Assembly: GCA_009823395.1 (NCBI GenBank)
Contig: CM020501.1
Span: 31,642,861-31,706,860, forward strand
DNA length: 64,000 bases
From: Thamnaconus septentrionalis
Lineage: Eukaryota > Chordata > Actinopteri > Tetraodontiformes > Monacanthidae
Reading direction: 5' to 3'
Positions 25,068-36,218 of this stretch are shown here, in pieces (position 1 is the stretch's first letter; every line of letters begins with the position of its first letter). The notes under the pieces were generated by a model that was not told the origin of the DNA, made no database searches, and saw only the letters and a program-made list of their open reading frames with translations. The position numbers were made by a program, and so were the translations under genes.

Positions 25068-25398
25068 ATCCATCTTCAACCTCCGCTTCCTCCTGCTCTC
25101 AGCGTCCTGGGGGTCTGCTGTCAGAGGGTGAAGGCAGGGTGACACCCTGGACCAGTGGACACATTGGTAGGGTCACACAGAGACAAACAACCATTCACAC
25201 ACATGCAATCTAGAGTTTCCAGTTCACCTCACATGCCTGTTTTTGCCTTGTGTGAGGAAGCCGGAGAACCTGGAGAGAAGCCAGCAGACACTGGGAGAAC
25301 ATGCAAGCTAGAACACAGAAAGGTCCCAGGAGAGCCCAGAATCGAACCCACGACCTTCTTATTGAGAGGCAGCAGCGCTAACCACTGCGCCACCGTTA
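25068..25398 (+). repeat. Dispersed fish repeat, near full-length copy
   Basis: Runs from CATCCATCCATCTTC through GGTGACACCCTGGACC, GAACCTGGAGAGAAGCC and AGACACTGGGAGAACATGC to AACCACTGCGCCACCG. Other copies: 22226-22412, 27911-28048, 40290-40655, 51655-52205 and 56397-56511. It has no ORF, and I cannot name the family with confidence. Confidence 0.7.
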
Positions 25399-25794
25399 AA
25401 GTTAGAGTCCCACTGGTGTTTGATTGATTCTTTCGTACGCTTCCTCCTCTCTCTCCTCCCATGGCACAGCAAGAGCAGCTCTTTTGAAGGTGGACCACAG
25501 CACCATGTCTGGTTGTGATGTGGTGCTGCAGATCTTCCCTGGGAAGTGGAGCAGCCTACCCAAGAACAACCCCAATTCCCAGTCCTGTCCAGGTGCCAGG
25601 AGTGTGGGTGCTGGTCCCCTTCCCTGAGGAAATGCATCCACTGATGTCTCCCTGATTGGATCCCATGGATCGGCTCCTGCCTTTCTCTTCTCCACCAACT
25701 CCACCAGTTTCCCGAGCATCTGATCAGGCCTCCACCTGAGCCGTCCCTGGGTGAATGAGGTCTGGCATCCTGCCAGAGTGTGGTGTCAGGAGGC

Positions 25795-25965
25795 CATTGA
25801 CTGAGGGAGCGGGAATCATTGGGTGATTGAGACACCCACTTCCAACCCCCAATACTGAGGCAATGGCGGCCATTTTTACAGTCTTTGGTATGACCTGGCC
25901 GGGGATCGAACCCACAACCTACCAGTCTTAGGACGGACACTCTACCACTAGACAACAATAGGACA
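25795..25965 (-). mobile_element. tRNA-derived SINE
   Basis: On the minus strand TAGTGGTAGAGTG (polymerase III A box, about 25939-25951) is followed about 30 bp later by GGGTTCGATCCCC (B box, about 25900-25912), then CATACCAAAGACTGTAAAA. This is the layout of a tRNA-headed fish SINE. The 3' limit is uncertain. It is not a functional tRNA gene: the cloverleaf is degenerate and no CCA-end stem is evident. Confidence 0.7.
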
Positions 25966-26939
25966 TCAACTAAGATGTCCTATTGCTATTGTAGTGGCCA
26001 TTTGTCCTTTTCTTTGCTTTTGTCCTTGATATCCAAACTGAACAAGCAAAATGCAATTCATCAAAATCAAATCAAACGGCCACTCGGGCACCGATGGAGT
26101 GAATTTACGCAGGGATGCAGCAGAGTCCATTGTCCAGGAAAAGAATTGAAATTTTTGGTGATTTGATTTATTCTTCCATTTCAAGCAAACAAACAAAACA
26201 CTGGCTGCTGCCGCCGCTCTCTCCTGGTAAAAAAAACTGCAACCCTTCCCAGTGCTGCCCCCTACGCTTGGCAGACCCATACATATATAGATCAGATAGT
26301 GTTCCAGAGCCATAAAATATCTTCAAAATAAAAGAATTATTAAGCATTTACATGAACTCAAATCATGTTAAATATTATAATCAAACTAAAGGTATCTTAA
26401 TCAAGCCAAACAAAATTAAATTACTAAATATAACAGAAATGACAAAAAGATCCAACAGCTCTGAACACTACACACATTCATCCAGTGGGAGCAGTGGGCA
26501 TTTTGTGAGGTTGAGTAAAATCAGGTCTGACGACTAACGACTTCATGTATGAGGTCCAAAAGACAATGACTGGAGGGGTATTCCAGCTCGGAGGTTCAAC
26601 ACTCTGAGTCTAATACCTCAACAGCTGTTTTGAACTTGTTCAAAACAACTAGTTTAAGGAGAGCAGAGATCCAACAAAAAAAGCCCCATCTTGCTTAGAA
26701 ATGAGTTAATAATCAACTTGTGAGTCATCTGAATCTGGGGCAAACTTATTGCCCCCCAATGCGTTTTGGTATCATTTGGCTTCCAAATCCATCATTCAGC
26801 TAAGATGACTGTGTGTTTTCAAACAGGTTTAAAGTCAGAGAAGGATTCTGTTGGGGCGGTGGTTTTGACATCTAAAAAAAAAAAAGCATTGCACACTGCC
26901 AATCATCAAGTCCTACTGTCCAGACTGACTTTGTTCAAC

Positions 26940-27760
26940 TTTTCTGAACACACTAAGCTTGGTGTCATATGCAGTGGCATTAGCCCTTCACTACAGCCTG
27001 CAACACCTGGACAGCAGCAGAGCGCATGTCAGGATGGTCTTCCTGGACTACAGCTCTGCATTCAACACCATCCGCCCAGGCAGACTGATTGTTCAGCTGG
27101 AAAATCTCAGAGTCCCTACTCCCACCTGCAACTGGATCCTGGATTTTCTGACGGAAAGACCACAGGTGGTGAAGATGGGAGGACGGGTGTCTGCTGAGAT
27201 CACGGTCAGCACCGGTTGATCACAGGGCTGCTGCCTCCACCCCAGACTCTTCACCCTGTACACACAGGACTGTGTCTCCACCCAGGATAGCTCCATCATC
27301 ATCAAATACGCCGATGACACCACCATCCTAGGGCTCATCAAAGGGGGAGACGAGTCAGGATGCAGGGCCCTGGTCAACAACATTGCTGTCTATGGGGAGG
27401 AGAACGACCTCCTCAACACAGACTAAACCAAGGAACTAATCCTGGACTTCAGGAAGAATCCCCCCCCCCCTCTACAGCCTCTGTTCATCAGAGGGACTGC
27501 GGTGGAGAGGGCAGACCGCTATAAATTCCTGGGACTGCAGGTCAAACCTGACCTGCACTGGACTCACAACACCACAGCCACAGTGAAAAAAGCCCAGCAA
27601 AGGCTGTATTTCATCAGGCCCTCTGTAGGCTTGGGTGACCCTCTCACCCAAGCCTACAGAGGACTGATAGAGAGCATCCTCTTCAGCAGCTTTTTCCCGG
27701 CCACAGTCAGACTGATGGCAAACAAACAAAAAACAAACAGACACTACCTCAGCTAACTAT
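26940..27760 (+). pseudogene. Dead non-LTR retrotransposon reverse transcriptase fragment (CR1/L2-like)
   Basis: Translation shows RT words FLDYSSAFNTI, WILDFLTERPQ, FTLYTQDC and the catalytic-region KYADDTTILGLI, but across shifting frames and with in-frame stops (for example after about 27217 and 27424). The RT is therefore inactive. The family assignment (CR1/L2 superfamily) rests on the ADDT box context. The ORF1, endonuclease and start regions are missing. Confidence 0.8.
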
Positions 27761-27910
27761 GTGCAATAAACTGGGACAAATGTGCAAAAAAGTACAATTG
27801 TTTCTTATTTCCTTTTCCTGTCCACTGTGCAATGCAGATGCAAATACTCTACAGTGCACTAGTACATCACTGCAATCTCTCGTGTATACTGTATGTATAT
27901 AAGTTCCTTC

Positions 27911-28048
27911 ATTCATTCATTCATTCATCTTCTATGCCCGCTTATTCCAATTCAGGGTCACGGGGGTCAGCTGGAGCCTATCCCAGCTGTCTTAGGGCGC
28001 AGGCAGGGTGACACCCTGGACAAGTCGCCAGTTCATCGCAGGGCCGTA
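27911..28048 (+). repeat. Dispersed fish repeat, terminal part, inserted in LINE remnant
   Basis: ATTCATTCATTCATTCATCTTC followed by AGGGTCACGGGGGTCAGC and GGTGACACCCTGGACAAGTC matches the left end of the dispersed repeat. TATATAAGTTCCT occurs on both sides (27895 and 28048), consistent with insertion into the LINE 3' end with a target duplication. Confidence 0.65.
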
Positions 28049-28049
28049 T

Positions 28050-28262
28050 ATAAGTTCCTGTGTATTTATATTTGTACATTCGTTTTATGTTATATATCCC
28101 TTACATTTTTTTTTTTTTTAGAAATCTTTTATATTCTTATTATATCTTTTTCTCTTTTTTACTGTCGACTCGGGGTACTCCGCACAAGATTTCCAATGTG
28201 CCTGGAATGTCTGTTTTATGCACAAATGGCAAATAAAGAGCATTGAACCTTGAACCTTGAAC
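28050..28262 (+). mobile_element. LINE 3' end with short tail repeats
   Basis: Ends in AATAAAGAGCATTGAACCTTGAACCTTGAAC: a polyadenylation-like word followed by TTGAACC tail repeats, as at the 3' ends of CR1/L2-type LINEs. It is the continuation of the element at 26940. Confidence 0.6.
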
Positions 28263-28359
28263 ATGATTCCAAAGACACGCCCCTTTACAGACTGTTTACA
28301 AGCAGACGCCAGGATTGGCTTCAACAGACTGACCTGACACAGTTACCTATCTTTTCATC

Positions 28360-31300
28360 ATGTTGATGACAGCGGTAAGAGCTCATCTATGCTTATTGCA
28401 GGCTAATAAATGTTCTCACGCTGTTTTTTTTTTGGATACTGATTACCTTAAGAGAATATTTGATAAACTGATCTATTTGTTGATTATTGCAGGCATTGTG
28501 ATGTTGTGCTCAGCATGTGTCTATTCAATCTGTGTGTTGTTATCCATATTGCAAAGTCATTTCATTACCTTTACCATGTTGTAGTTGGATGTTTAAATTG
28601 GTCCAAACATTTAAACCAACCTGAGTAAATTACTGATTGATTAAGAAAATTCCATGAAAATTTTTAGAAATTTGGTTTTAAACTTATTCTTGAGAAAATT
28701 GGCATTTTGAATGTTGGCTCTCGAAAAGATCAGATAAAAATTAAGCAATGAAACATAAATGTTAATTCTGTTTTGCTTTGTGATGGTTCTGTGACACCTG
28801 GACCAGAATGTAGATGTTCAAAGCTCATCAAAGTCTCTTTCCTTTCTCATAGGTGAGATTATTTCTTGCCCTGCTCTCCCTTTCTCCCTCGGTTCACTCT
28901 GACCAGGAGTATTTTCTGCCCATTGACTGTGACGACATCCATCGCCATGACAACAACACACCCAGCGGCGTGTACACAATCTATCCTGGGGGTCCTCTGG
29001 CGCCCCTAAAGGTCTTCTGTGACATGGCCAGTGAAGGAGGAGGCTGGACAGTCAGTGCACCATACTTTGAATTTTTGTTGCCATGCCAAAACTGAACAAA
29101 CAATGACTAAAACCTATGTTTTGCCCTGGTTGAGCTGTAGGAAGTTCTCTGCCATCCATGACTTCATATCTGAAATACATTTGAAAAGGGTATAGATAGG
29201 TGTGAGAGTTATGGAACTCTACAGGGTGCGCTGAATGGAGCCGGTGACACTATGGGAGTGTGACTCCGGCTAGAGAATCACGGAGGCAGTTCAGGATCAA
29301 CAGTCCTTTACTCTTGGATAATAGGAAGAACGTGGTTCTGTAGCGCAATAAAACGATACAGTACATATATATATATATATATAAAACTACATGAGTCACA
29401 ACACACACAACACATGACAGAATCACATATTAAGTGCCATAGGAGTCGACACAGCAATCATCGAGCAATAAACATCGTAATTAGCTAGCATAAAGGGGTA
29501 ATGACTGCATCAATCGTGCATAAATCACTCAGTTGACACGATGTAACTGCGGAGCATGCTGCTAGCTTAGTTAGCTGCGAAGTACATGTGAACAAGTTAG
29601 CTAACTAAACTAATAAACTAATGGCAAAGAAATCTTAAGAGGCAAAATAGGAACCTACAGGCTGCACTAATCTTAACTACAATGTGAACAGCCTCTACTC
29701 ACTTTCATCACCTACACACGTTCTCTAATCGGTCGGGAAGAATTGCACACCACTCAATAGAAGATCGTCGGGCGACTGGTTCACTGACGGCAGATTCACG
29801 TGCAGTAGAAAAATAGGTAAAGAGAACATTGCTCCTCTCAAAGGGCCGGTAACCATACAACACTAATTTACTGAATATAGGTTTATTAACAGAGCTTTCC
29901 TACAATAGGCCCTGTGTCAGTGGAAGACATGGCAATGTAAAACTGTGTATCATCAGCATAACTGCGAAAGCTGACGCCGTATCTCCTGATGACTTCCCCA
30001 AAGGGGAAGTGTGTCAAGATTAAAAAGTAGTAGACCTTAAATTGACCCTTGGTGCACCTCACACTTGATTCTATGTTTTCTGGAGAAACTTGGATCCAAA
30101 CTGACAAATAAATCACGGTCTGTCAGATGGGAATAAAACCATCTCAGAACAGCACCAGAGAGGCCCACCAGGTTTTTAGGTCCCTTCAATAAAATGTGGT
30201 GATCTACTGTATCAAAGTAGCACCAGGACTGTGAGTTTATGTATATTACACACTTATCCTTTATGGCAGTACAATAACTCGAAGTTGTGTTTAGCTGAAT
30301 GATTCCTGCAGTTGTGTGAGTCTTGCTAATTTAGAGATAGTAATAAATGTTGATTCTCTTTCAGGTGTTTCAGAGACGGATGGACGGGACAGAGAGTTTC
30401 TTTAGACCCTGGAAACACTATAAAGATGGATTTGGGAATGTGGCTGGTGAATATTGGCTAGGTGAGTCCGTGACAAATGACTAGTGTTGTTTTCCATCCT
30501 TGTGGAGGCAGACAAAACAACAAAAGATAATGTACATCGGTACAGAAGGTGAGGCAGGCATGTGTTACCATGAAATTCTGATGCTTTGCTGAAAACAAAG
30601 AGACGTTTGTTTGCCTTTATAGGACTAGAAAACATCTTCCTGCTGACTTCAAGAAAGAAGAATGAACTTCAAGTTGACATAGAGGACTGGGATGGATTTA
30701 AGGCCTACGCCTCATACTCAAGCTTCTCAATTGATCATGAGAACTCAGGTTATGAACTTCGCCTGGGCACGTATACACGTGGAATGGCAGGTGTGGTTTA
30801 CAAGAAGATCATTCTTTTGAAAGTTTAACTTTAAAATTCCAGGTGAATGACAGATTGGATCTATGTGATTTAGGTTGCAATTACTTGATATTTATAATAT
30901 ACTGTATATACCTATATCTATTGTGTTATAGTTAGGGCTGGGAAATGATTAAAAGTTTTAATCGCAATTAATAGCATGATTTCCCTGATTAATCACGATT
31001 AATCACACTGTATACGCAAAATCCAATAATGAATTTAAAAGAAGTGTATAGTGCACTTTTATTTTAATGTTCTACCATATGAACAAAGTCTTTTCTTTTC
31101 TGGTTCCGCAGCAGCCAGCAAAACACTTTTACAAAATAAAAGCACGACTTGCGGCTAACTGGCGATCGATAAATAAATAAGGAGTAACGAAGGAGTAATT
31201 GTTGACGCGCATGCAAAAATAAATCCAGTCTTACTTCGAGGTTCTTTTTTATTTACTTTATTCTTTATCACAATGACCTCCGACGCTCACCCCACCACAC

Positions 31301-31875
31301 CAAGCCATCCGAGGCGCACAGGTGAATGTCATTAAATAGCGTTGTGGCTACACCCCCAAGTGACTCACACACACCCTAGCCAGGTGTCAAAGAAGTGAAA
31401 CAAATATAAACATTAGAAACTCAGTCACGGCTCCTACAGCACGCGTTAACTTGCCCAGCCCTAGTTATAGTATTTATTTATGTAGCCATAAAGATGAAAT
31501 AGTGCAGATTCCTATTAATGGCATATAATTCCTAGTGGCCCAGGCTGCATCACAGACATTGGAATTTTTTGAGTCAACTAACACCTGTTTCTCTCATTTC
31601 TAGGGGACAGTTTCAGGAGTCACAACAACATGAAGTTCACAACCTTTGACAAAGACAATGATAACTGGGATAAAAACTGTGCTCAGCATTGCCTTGGAGG
31701 ATTCTGGTACAATAATTGCCACACGGTGAACCCCAATGGCATGCATGCACCTCATGGCGCCATTGTCCATGAAAATACCCGTATAGTCTGGGCAGGATTT
31801 AGAGGTGAGAACTGTTCCCTCAAGAAAATTGAAATGAAGATCAGACCAGCGTCGAGATGTGCATGTAATGAGTAG
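28360..31875 (+). CDS. mfap4: Microfibril-associated glycoprotein 4-like (fibrinogen-domain lectin)
   Basis: Secreted fibrinogen-related protein of the MFAP4 type, expected to bind extracellular matrix or carbohydrate. Coding exons 28360-28374, 28853-29050, 30365-30461, 30623-30790 and 31604-31875 give 249 residues, close to mammalian MFAP4. A signal peptide ([15 protein letters not shown]) is followed almost at once by the fibrinogen C-terminal domain: [45 protein letters not shown], then the calcium-site word [11 protein letters not shown] and the binding-pocket Cys pair [15 protein letters not shown]. It ends with [10 protein letters not shown]. The short N-terminus between signal peptide and first domain Cys contains no RGD, unlike human MFAP4. 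Fish have several mfap4 paralogues, so the exact orthologue is not settled. Confidence 0.92.
29880..30230 (-). mobile_element. LINE reverse-transcriptase scrap in mfap4-like intron
   Basis: On the minus strand [20 protein letters not shown] is the YADD-box region of a CR1/L2-type reverse transcriptase. The adjoining sequence is not RT, and the fragment is clearly dead. Confidence 0.55.
30933..31463 (+). mobile_element. hAT-type MITE with perfect 8-bp target-site duplication
   Basis: 531-bp non-coding element with termini TAGGGCTGGGAAAT and TTGCCCAGCCCTA, flanked by identical GTTATAGT octamers (30925-30932 and 31464-31471). The left interior has AATCGCAATTAAT-type words. It sits in the last intron of the mfap4-like gene, about 140 bp before the final exon. 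Confidence 0.87.
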
Positions 31876-32921
31876 CAAGACAGAAGCTCGTCACCATTTC
31901 TCCTAATACACTCAATAAAATGTCAGTCAACAAATGAAACAAAAACAATTAGTGTTCACGTGCAGTGAAAGTGTGTCTGTGTTGATGCAGCATGCTAAAT
32001 GCTTATTGTGTTGCTGAATTCTCCATCCTCTTTTTGTTTCACCTTGACGGTTTGTTTGAATGTGCTTTGCAAAATGAAAAACCTTCAATGTTAATGAAGA
32101 AGCAGTGATTAAAACAAGAAACAGCAGGTTTGATTTTTCCCTTGTTTATTTTACTTAATCTGACTTACATGCATTATTTTAGCTCGTGTTGTAGTCAAGG
32201 CCGCGCCAACCGAGACCTCGAAGACTAGAAGTATCGAACAGAACTTTCCAGCAACCCTATCCCCGACCCCACTCCCCTTTCATCTACACTAACTTTATTA
32301 CTTGACATGTGTATTTCATTTCTGTTTGATTAAGTTTGTAAGACATCCCTTCAAAAATAACCACTTTTAAAAAAAATGCAAAACATTTTTGTCCCCTGGA
32401 AGTGCACTGCAGGATCCGTTGTTTCTTCTGTTGATTAGAATATTGAACTAGGCTGTGTATTTTTTTTTTTTTTTTTTTATAGGCTGCTTACATTCATAAC
32501 CCCGAGGGTTAAATTGCAGATGTAATTAGGTGAAGCAAGAGCATGTGCTGGTCATTTCAACCCAAATGAAAAGGGTTTTGTATTCTGTTCCTTCCGCTCA
32601 CCGCAGGTCGCAGAGATGTTCCACATTTATATGCTGCATTTCATAGATGAGACACTGTTTGGTTGTAGTATATTTTCCATAAAATGAAAAAAAAACAAAA
32701 ACCTGATGTTTAAAAAAAAACAACAATTGAAACTTCAGTTTATCCCAATACCATAATACTCTGGTTGGTCATTGCCTTTAATATAATTTATGGTAAAGAT
32801 GATAATAAAAAATCAGCAATTTATCAACAAGCCTCATAAGACACAATGTTTTATGATATTTCAAATTCAGTCTTTTTAGGCCCTTGTGCACAGACATGAA
32901 GAAGAGCGACGCTGCCTGAGG
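31876..32921. other. intergenic spacer between mfap4-like and litaf-like genes
   Basis: Contains the mfap4-like polyadenylation signal, a poly-T run near 32461-32479, and otherwise AT-rich sequence. No ORF with family character was seen. Confidence 0.6.
31914..31919 (+). terminator. polyadenylation signal of the mfap4-like gene
   Basis: AATAAA 39 bp after the stop codon at 31875, giving a very short 3' UTR. Confidence 0.7.
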
Positions 32922-32929
32922 TATTTAAG
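32922..32929 (+). promoter_or_regulatory. TATA-like box and non-coding first exon of litaf-like gene
   Basis: TATTTAAG lies about 120 bp before a strong donor (GTAAGT) at 33052. A 5' untranslated exon ending at 33051 would splice to the acceptor TTTACAG at 33336, five bases before the ATG at 33342. Confidence 0.5.
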
Positions 32930-33341
32930 CCGAGCTCACTGGGATGTTGGAGGGCTGGGCCACTTTCAGCTCTCACACAACTGCTGGGGCAGTGAACAAC
33001 ACAAGAGGCTGGAGCAGCGTGTGGCCGTTCGCTGCACTTAAACCTCACACGGTAAGTTGTTTACCTCATTTTAAATGGTCATGCGTGACTTTAAAAAATA
33101 TATATATATGAAAGAAGAACTTTCAATCCCAACTTTCTTCATCTGCCAAATAGTTTTTCTGCTCCTTGGTTCACTAATGACTCACCCACAACAAATAAGG
33201 TTCACTTGTTGACTATTATGTGCATGTTTTATTTTTGCAAGTTTATCTGAGAGTGTTTTCTTATGTTTGGTGTATTATATATAGTCTAGCTAGACCTGTA
33301 TTCATTCATGGACTTTTTGACACAATCTGTTTACAGATAAA

Positions 33342-33656
33342 ATGGCAAATATTCAGGGACCCGTTGGTGAGTTATAAATATATACACCCACGTATATTTT
33401 AATGCCCTAGGTTTGCAGTTATGAAATGTCTAACTCTGCATTTATGCATCATCTACTGGCAGTCAGCCCACTGGGAGTCAATCCAGTTCAGATTTCCTGC
33501 CCCAAATGTCATCAGATGGTGCTGTCAAAGGTGGACTACTCCGCTGGTCTGCTCACGTACCTTTTCTGTACAGGACTCTTCTTCTGTGGGTACGAAGCAT
33601 TGTTCACTTCAAAACAGCATTTTATACAAGTGTGTGTGTGTGCGTGTATATACACA

Positions 33657-33697
<41 letters not shown>

Positions 33698-33915
33698 ATA
33701 ATAATAATAATAATAAAAAATAATAATAGTGTTATTACTTAGTTATTACAAATATTGTTATTACTGTTCTTTATGTTACTTTATGTGACAGATCTTGTCC
33801 TCCCAGCTTTGTTTTAGGTTGCTGTCTCATCCCATTTTGTGTGGACAGGCTGAGAGACGCAAAGCACACGTGTCCCGTGTGCAAAACGGAGCTTGGCGTG
33901 TACAAGCGCTTGTGA
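33342..33915 (+). CDS. Compact LITAF-domain membrane protein
   Basis: LITAF-domain proteins are monotopic membrane proteins of late endosomes/lysosomes. The two CxxC knuckles bind one zinc ion and a hydrophobic segment between them dips into the bilayer. Coding exons 33342-33366, 33463-33585 and 33818-33915 give only 81 residues. Cys21-Pro-Lys-Cys24 is followed by [34 protein letters not shown] and Cys68-Pro-Val-Cys71, ending GVYKRL like LITAF itself. The splice phases are self-consistent (G|TC and T|GT codons). The long proline-rich PPxY/PTAP N-terminus of LITAF is absent; only about 20 residues precede the domain. It resembles the small LITAF-like paralogues common in fish. Identification of the domain is secure; no gene symbol is assigned. 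Confidence 0.9.
33658..33715 (+). repeat. (ACT)n/(AAT)n compound microsatellite
   Basis: About twelve ACT units followed by AAT units, preceded by a short TG run, in the second coding intron of the litaf-like gene. Confidence 0.93.
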
Positions 33916-34572
33916 ATAGTATGAGGCCCCCAGTGACATGTTGACTGGTCGTGAGAAAGAAAACAAGGCTGAAGCTAAATAATGAAGAATGTTAAACTGT
34001 TTTAAAGTTCTGATTGCTGATTCCGTCAGTGTTCTGCATCTTCCCATCATGCCTCTTGTGCGCTTGTTGTAACAGTTTGGCCACGTTCAGTCAGAAAACA
34101 AATGGCTTTCTTCATAGGCAGAAATATGTCCTTATCAATTAATACTACTAATAATAATATGAGCGATAAAGTGATGAAGTATTTGAGTGACTACTATTTG
34201 TGCGACTACTAACAAAATAACTTTATTATTGATCTCCTTGCTCCAGGCTGGGCTGACTGAAGAACTGCTAATACATAACTTTACATTACATGGAATGAAG
34301 CAAAAACCGCCACCTTCATTAAATTCCTAAGTGTTTGCTTTCAAGCAATGGCTGATCAGTCAATAGGCAAAGACAGTATAAAAGTACATACTAAAAAAGA
34401 CAAAAGTCAATTCAGGTCATCCGTGTGATCTACTGAAGAATTTGTCAATAAAACTCTACATCGATGACATCTGCGTGTGTCGTTATTCCTTAACATTTCA
34501 TTCACTAGAAGCTAAGCTCAGCGGATTTGTTTAGTCAATAATGCGTTAGTGGCAAATCACTTCAAATTTCCT
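33916..34572. other. Convergent 3' region of litaf-like and mesothelin-like genes
   Basis: A plus-strand AATAAA at 34447-34452 is the first seen after the litaf-like stop. A minus-strand AATAAA (TTTATT at 34222-34227) lies about 350 bp beyond the mesothelin-like stop. If both are used, the two 3' UTRs overlap by more than 200 bp. No other feature was seen. Confidence 0.5.
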
Positions 34573-34902
34573 TCATACTAGATTGTGCTGAGAGTGGATG
34601 AGGAGTGCGATGAGCATCAGGAAAGACACGCTGACGTCCACTTGAATTCGGCCGCTGTTGGAACCTGAGGCAAACAAGTTCAGACTCACGTTAAGATCGG
34701 CGAACAAATAATCCTTCACATCTACCAGTCTTTGAGTACAACAAGGAAATCAAAGGTAGTGATTCAATCCTGAAAACTTTCCCTTTGTCTCTTTTTAACT
34801 TTTTAAACTTGTTGATTCTGTTGTTGCTGAATGAGTGGGAGCAACAGACGACTGCATAATTTCCTTTGGGATTATTAAAGTATCTATCAATCTATCTATT
34901 TG

Positions 34903-34944
<42 letters not shown>

Positions 34945-36177
34945 CATCTAAGTCAAGTCGGTAACAGTAGCTAGTTTAGGTAAAAATATGTTGTTGATGT
35001 CAGTGTGTGGAGTCAAATTTGACTACTCTGTCTTCAGGTCAAATGGTCACCACATGACCAATATGGAAAAAAATATATATGTTTATTTTTCTGTTTTCTT
35101 CTTTATTTTTAACTTTGACTACACGGCAACCAAAGTTTCCAGCTGTGCAGCCGACAACTATCAAAGGGTTGTGTTAGTTGGACAATGTCACCAGTGAAAT
35201 GGTCGAATGTCAGTAATAATTTAGTTCAATTTTTAATCTGAAGATGATTAAAAATTTGTCCATCTAAATTTCTATCATCACTTTTTTTGGCTTTGTTTTC
35301 ATTAAGAGGGGAATTAAAAAAGCAGAGTATTGTTTTCCAGATCCTTTTGACAATGTACTGACCGGTGGTGGCTCCAGTCGCTGTGGTGGTGGCAGCATCA
35401 CTGCTGCTGCTGGTAGCAGCAGCAGTAGCAGCAGTAGCAGCAGAGCTGGTAGCAGCAGCGGTAGCGCTGCTGTCTGTAACACTCGTGGGGTTGGTGTTGG
35501 TGTTGTTGCCAGTGTCGGGAGCAGCGGTGGTCGCAGTAGCGGTAGCGCTGCTGTCGGTGGCGCTGGAGGTGTTGGTGTCCGCGGTGGGAGCCACGGTGAC
35601 GGCGGTGCCTGTACCGCTGGTGGAGTCGGGTGCAGCGGTCGTGTTGCCTGAAGTTGTGTCTCTCAAGCCTCCTGTGAGCCCCAAAGACAGTCTGTCCAGC
35701 TCCGACTGCGGCTGCTGTTGGATCCAGCTTCTCACCAGGGAAACGTTCTCATAGGACTTCAGACCTGCCACGTTGGTGCCCAGGAGACTTTCAACTTCAC
35801 TCACATTTAGGGCCTAAAGTTTGGAAATAAATGTTCAATTTATTGTCCTTGAGAGGTGGTGAGCGACAGAGTACAAATCCTTTGTTACTGTAGTCAAGTA
35901 GATGAGGAGGTTGCTCCTGGTATCTGTACTTTACGTGGGTATTTTGTTTGCTGACAGCTTTTTCATTGTCCACAAATATCTGTATTTGACTATGGGAAAC
36001 GATGAATAATGCAAAATACAATGCACTGCGAGAACATAGACAGCAGCACTCACCAGTACAACACTCTCATTCAAACTGGTGAAGGTGTCCAAGTCCATAT
36101 TGACGTTGGAGTTGACCAACTGTTTGACATAAGTTTCATCGGCACCGCCTGCATGTCAAAAAAAGAAATCATCAACA

Positions 36178-36218
<41 letters not shown>

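Larger units (their letters stand above)
23822..28359. other. txndc11 3' UTR then repeat-rich intergenic region
   Basis: A plausible polyadenylation word ATTAAA lies at 24707-24712, about 0.9 kb after the txndc11 stop. Beyond it I find no gene, only the dispersed repeat at 25068, a tRNA-derived SINE at about 25795-25965 and a degenerate LINE at 26940-28262. Confidence 0.6.

Noticed and set aside
25900..25951. Possible tRNA gene on the minus strand
   Set aside because: A and B boxes are present but the tRNA fold is degenerate and the sequence runs straight into a SINE body.
25359..25958. 199-codon minus-strand ORF
   Set aside because: Overlaps a tRNA-derived SINE and the dispersed repeat; no domain, no exon structure.
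35365..35754. Ala/Val-rich 129-codon plus-strand ORF
   Set aside because: Complement of the Ser/Thr/Ala stalk exon of the mesothelin-like gene; composition artefact.
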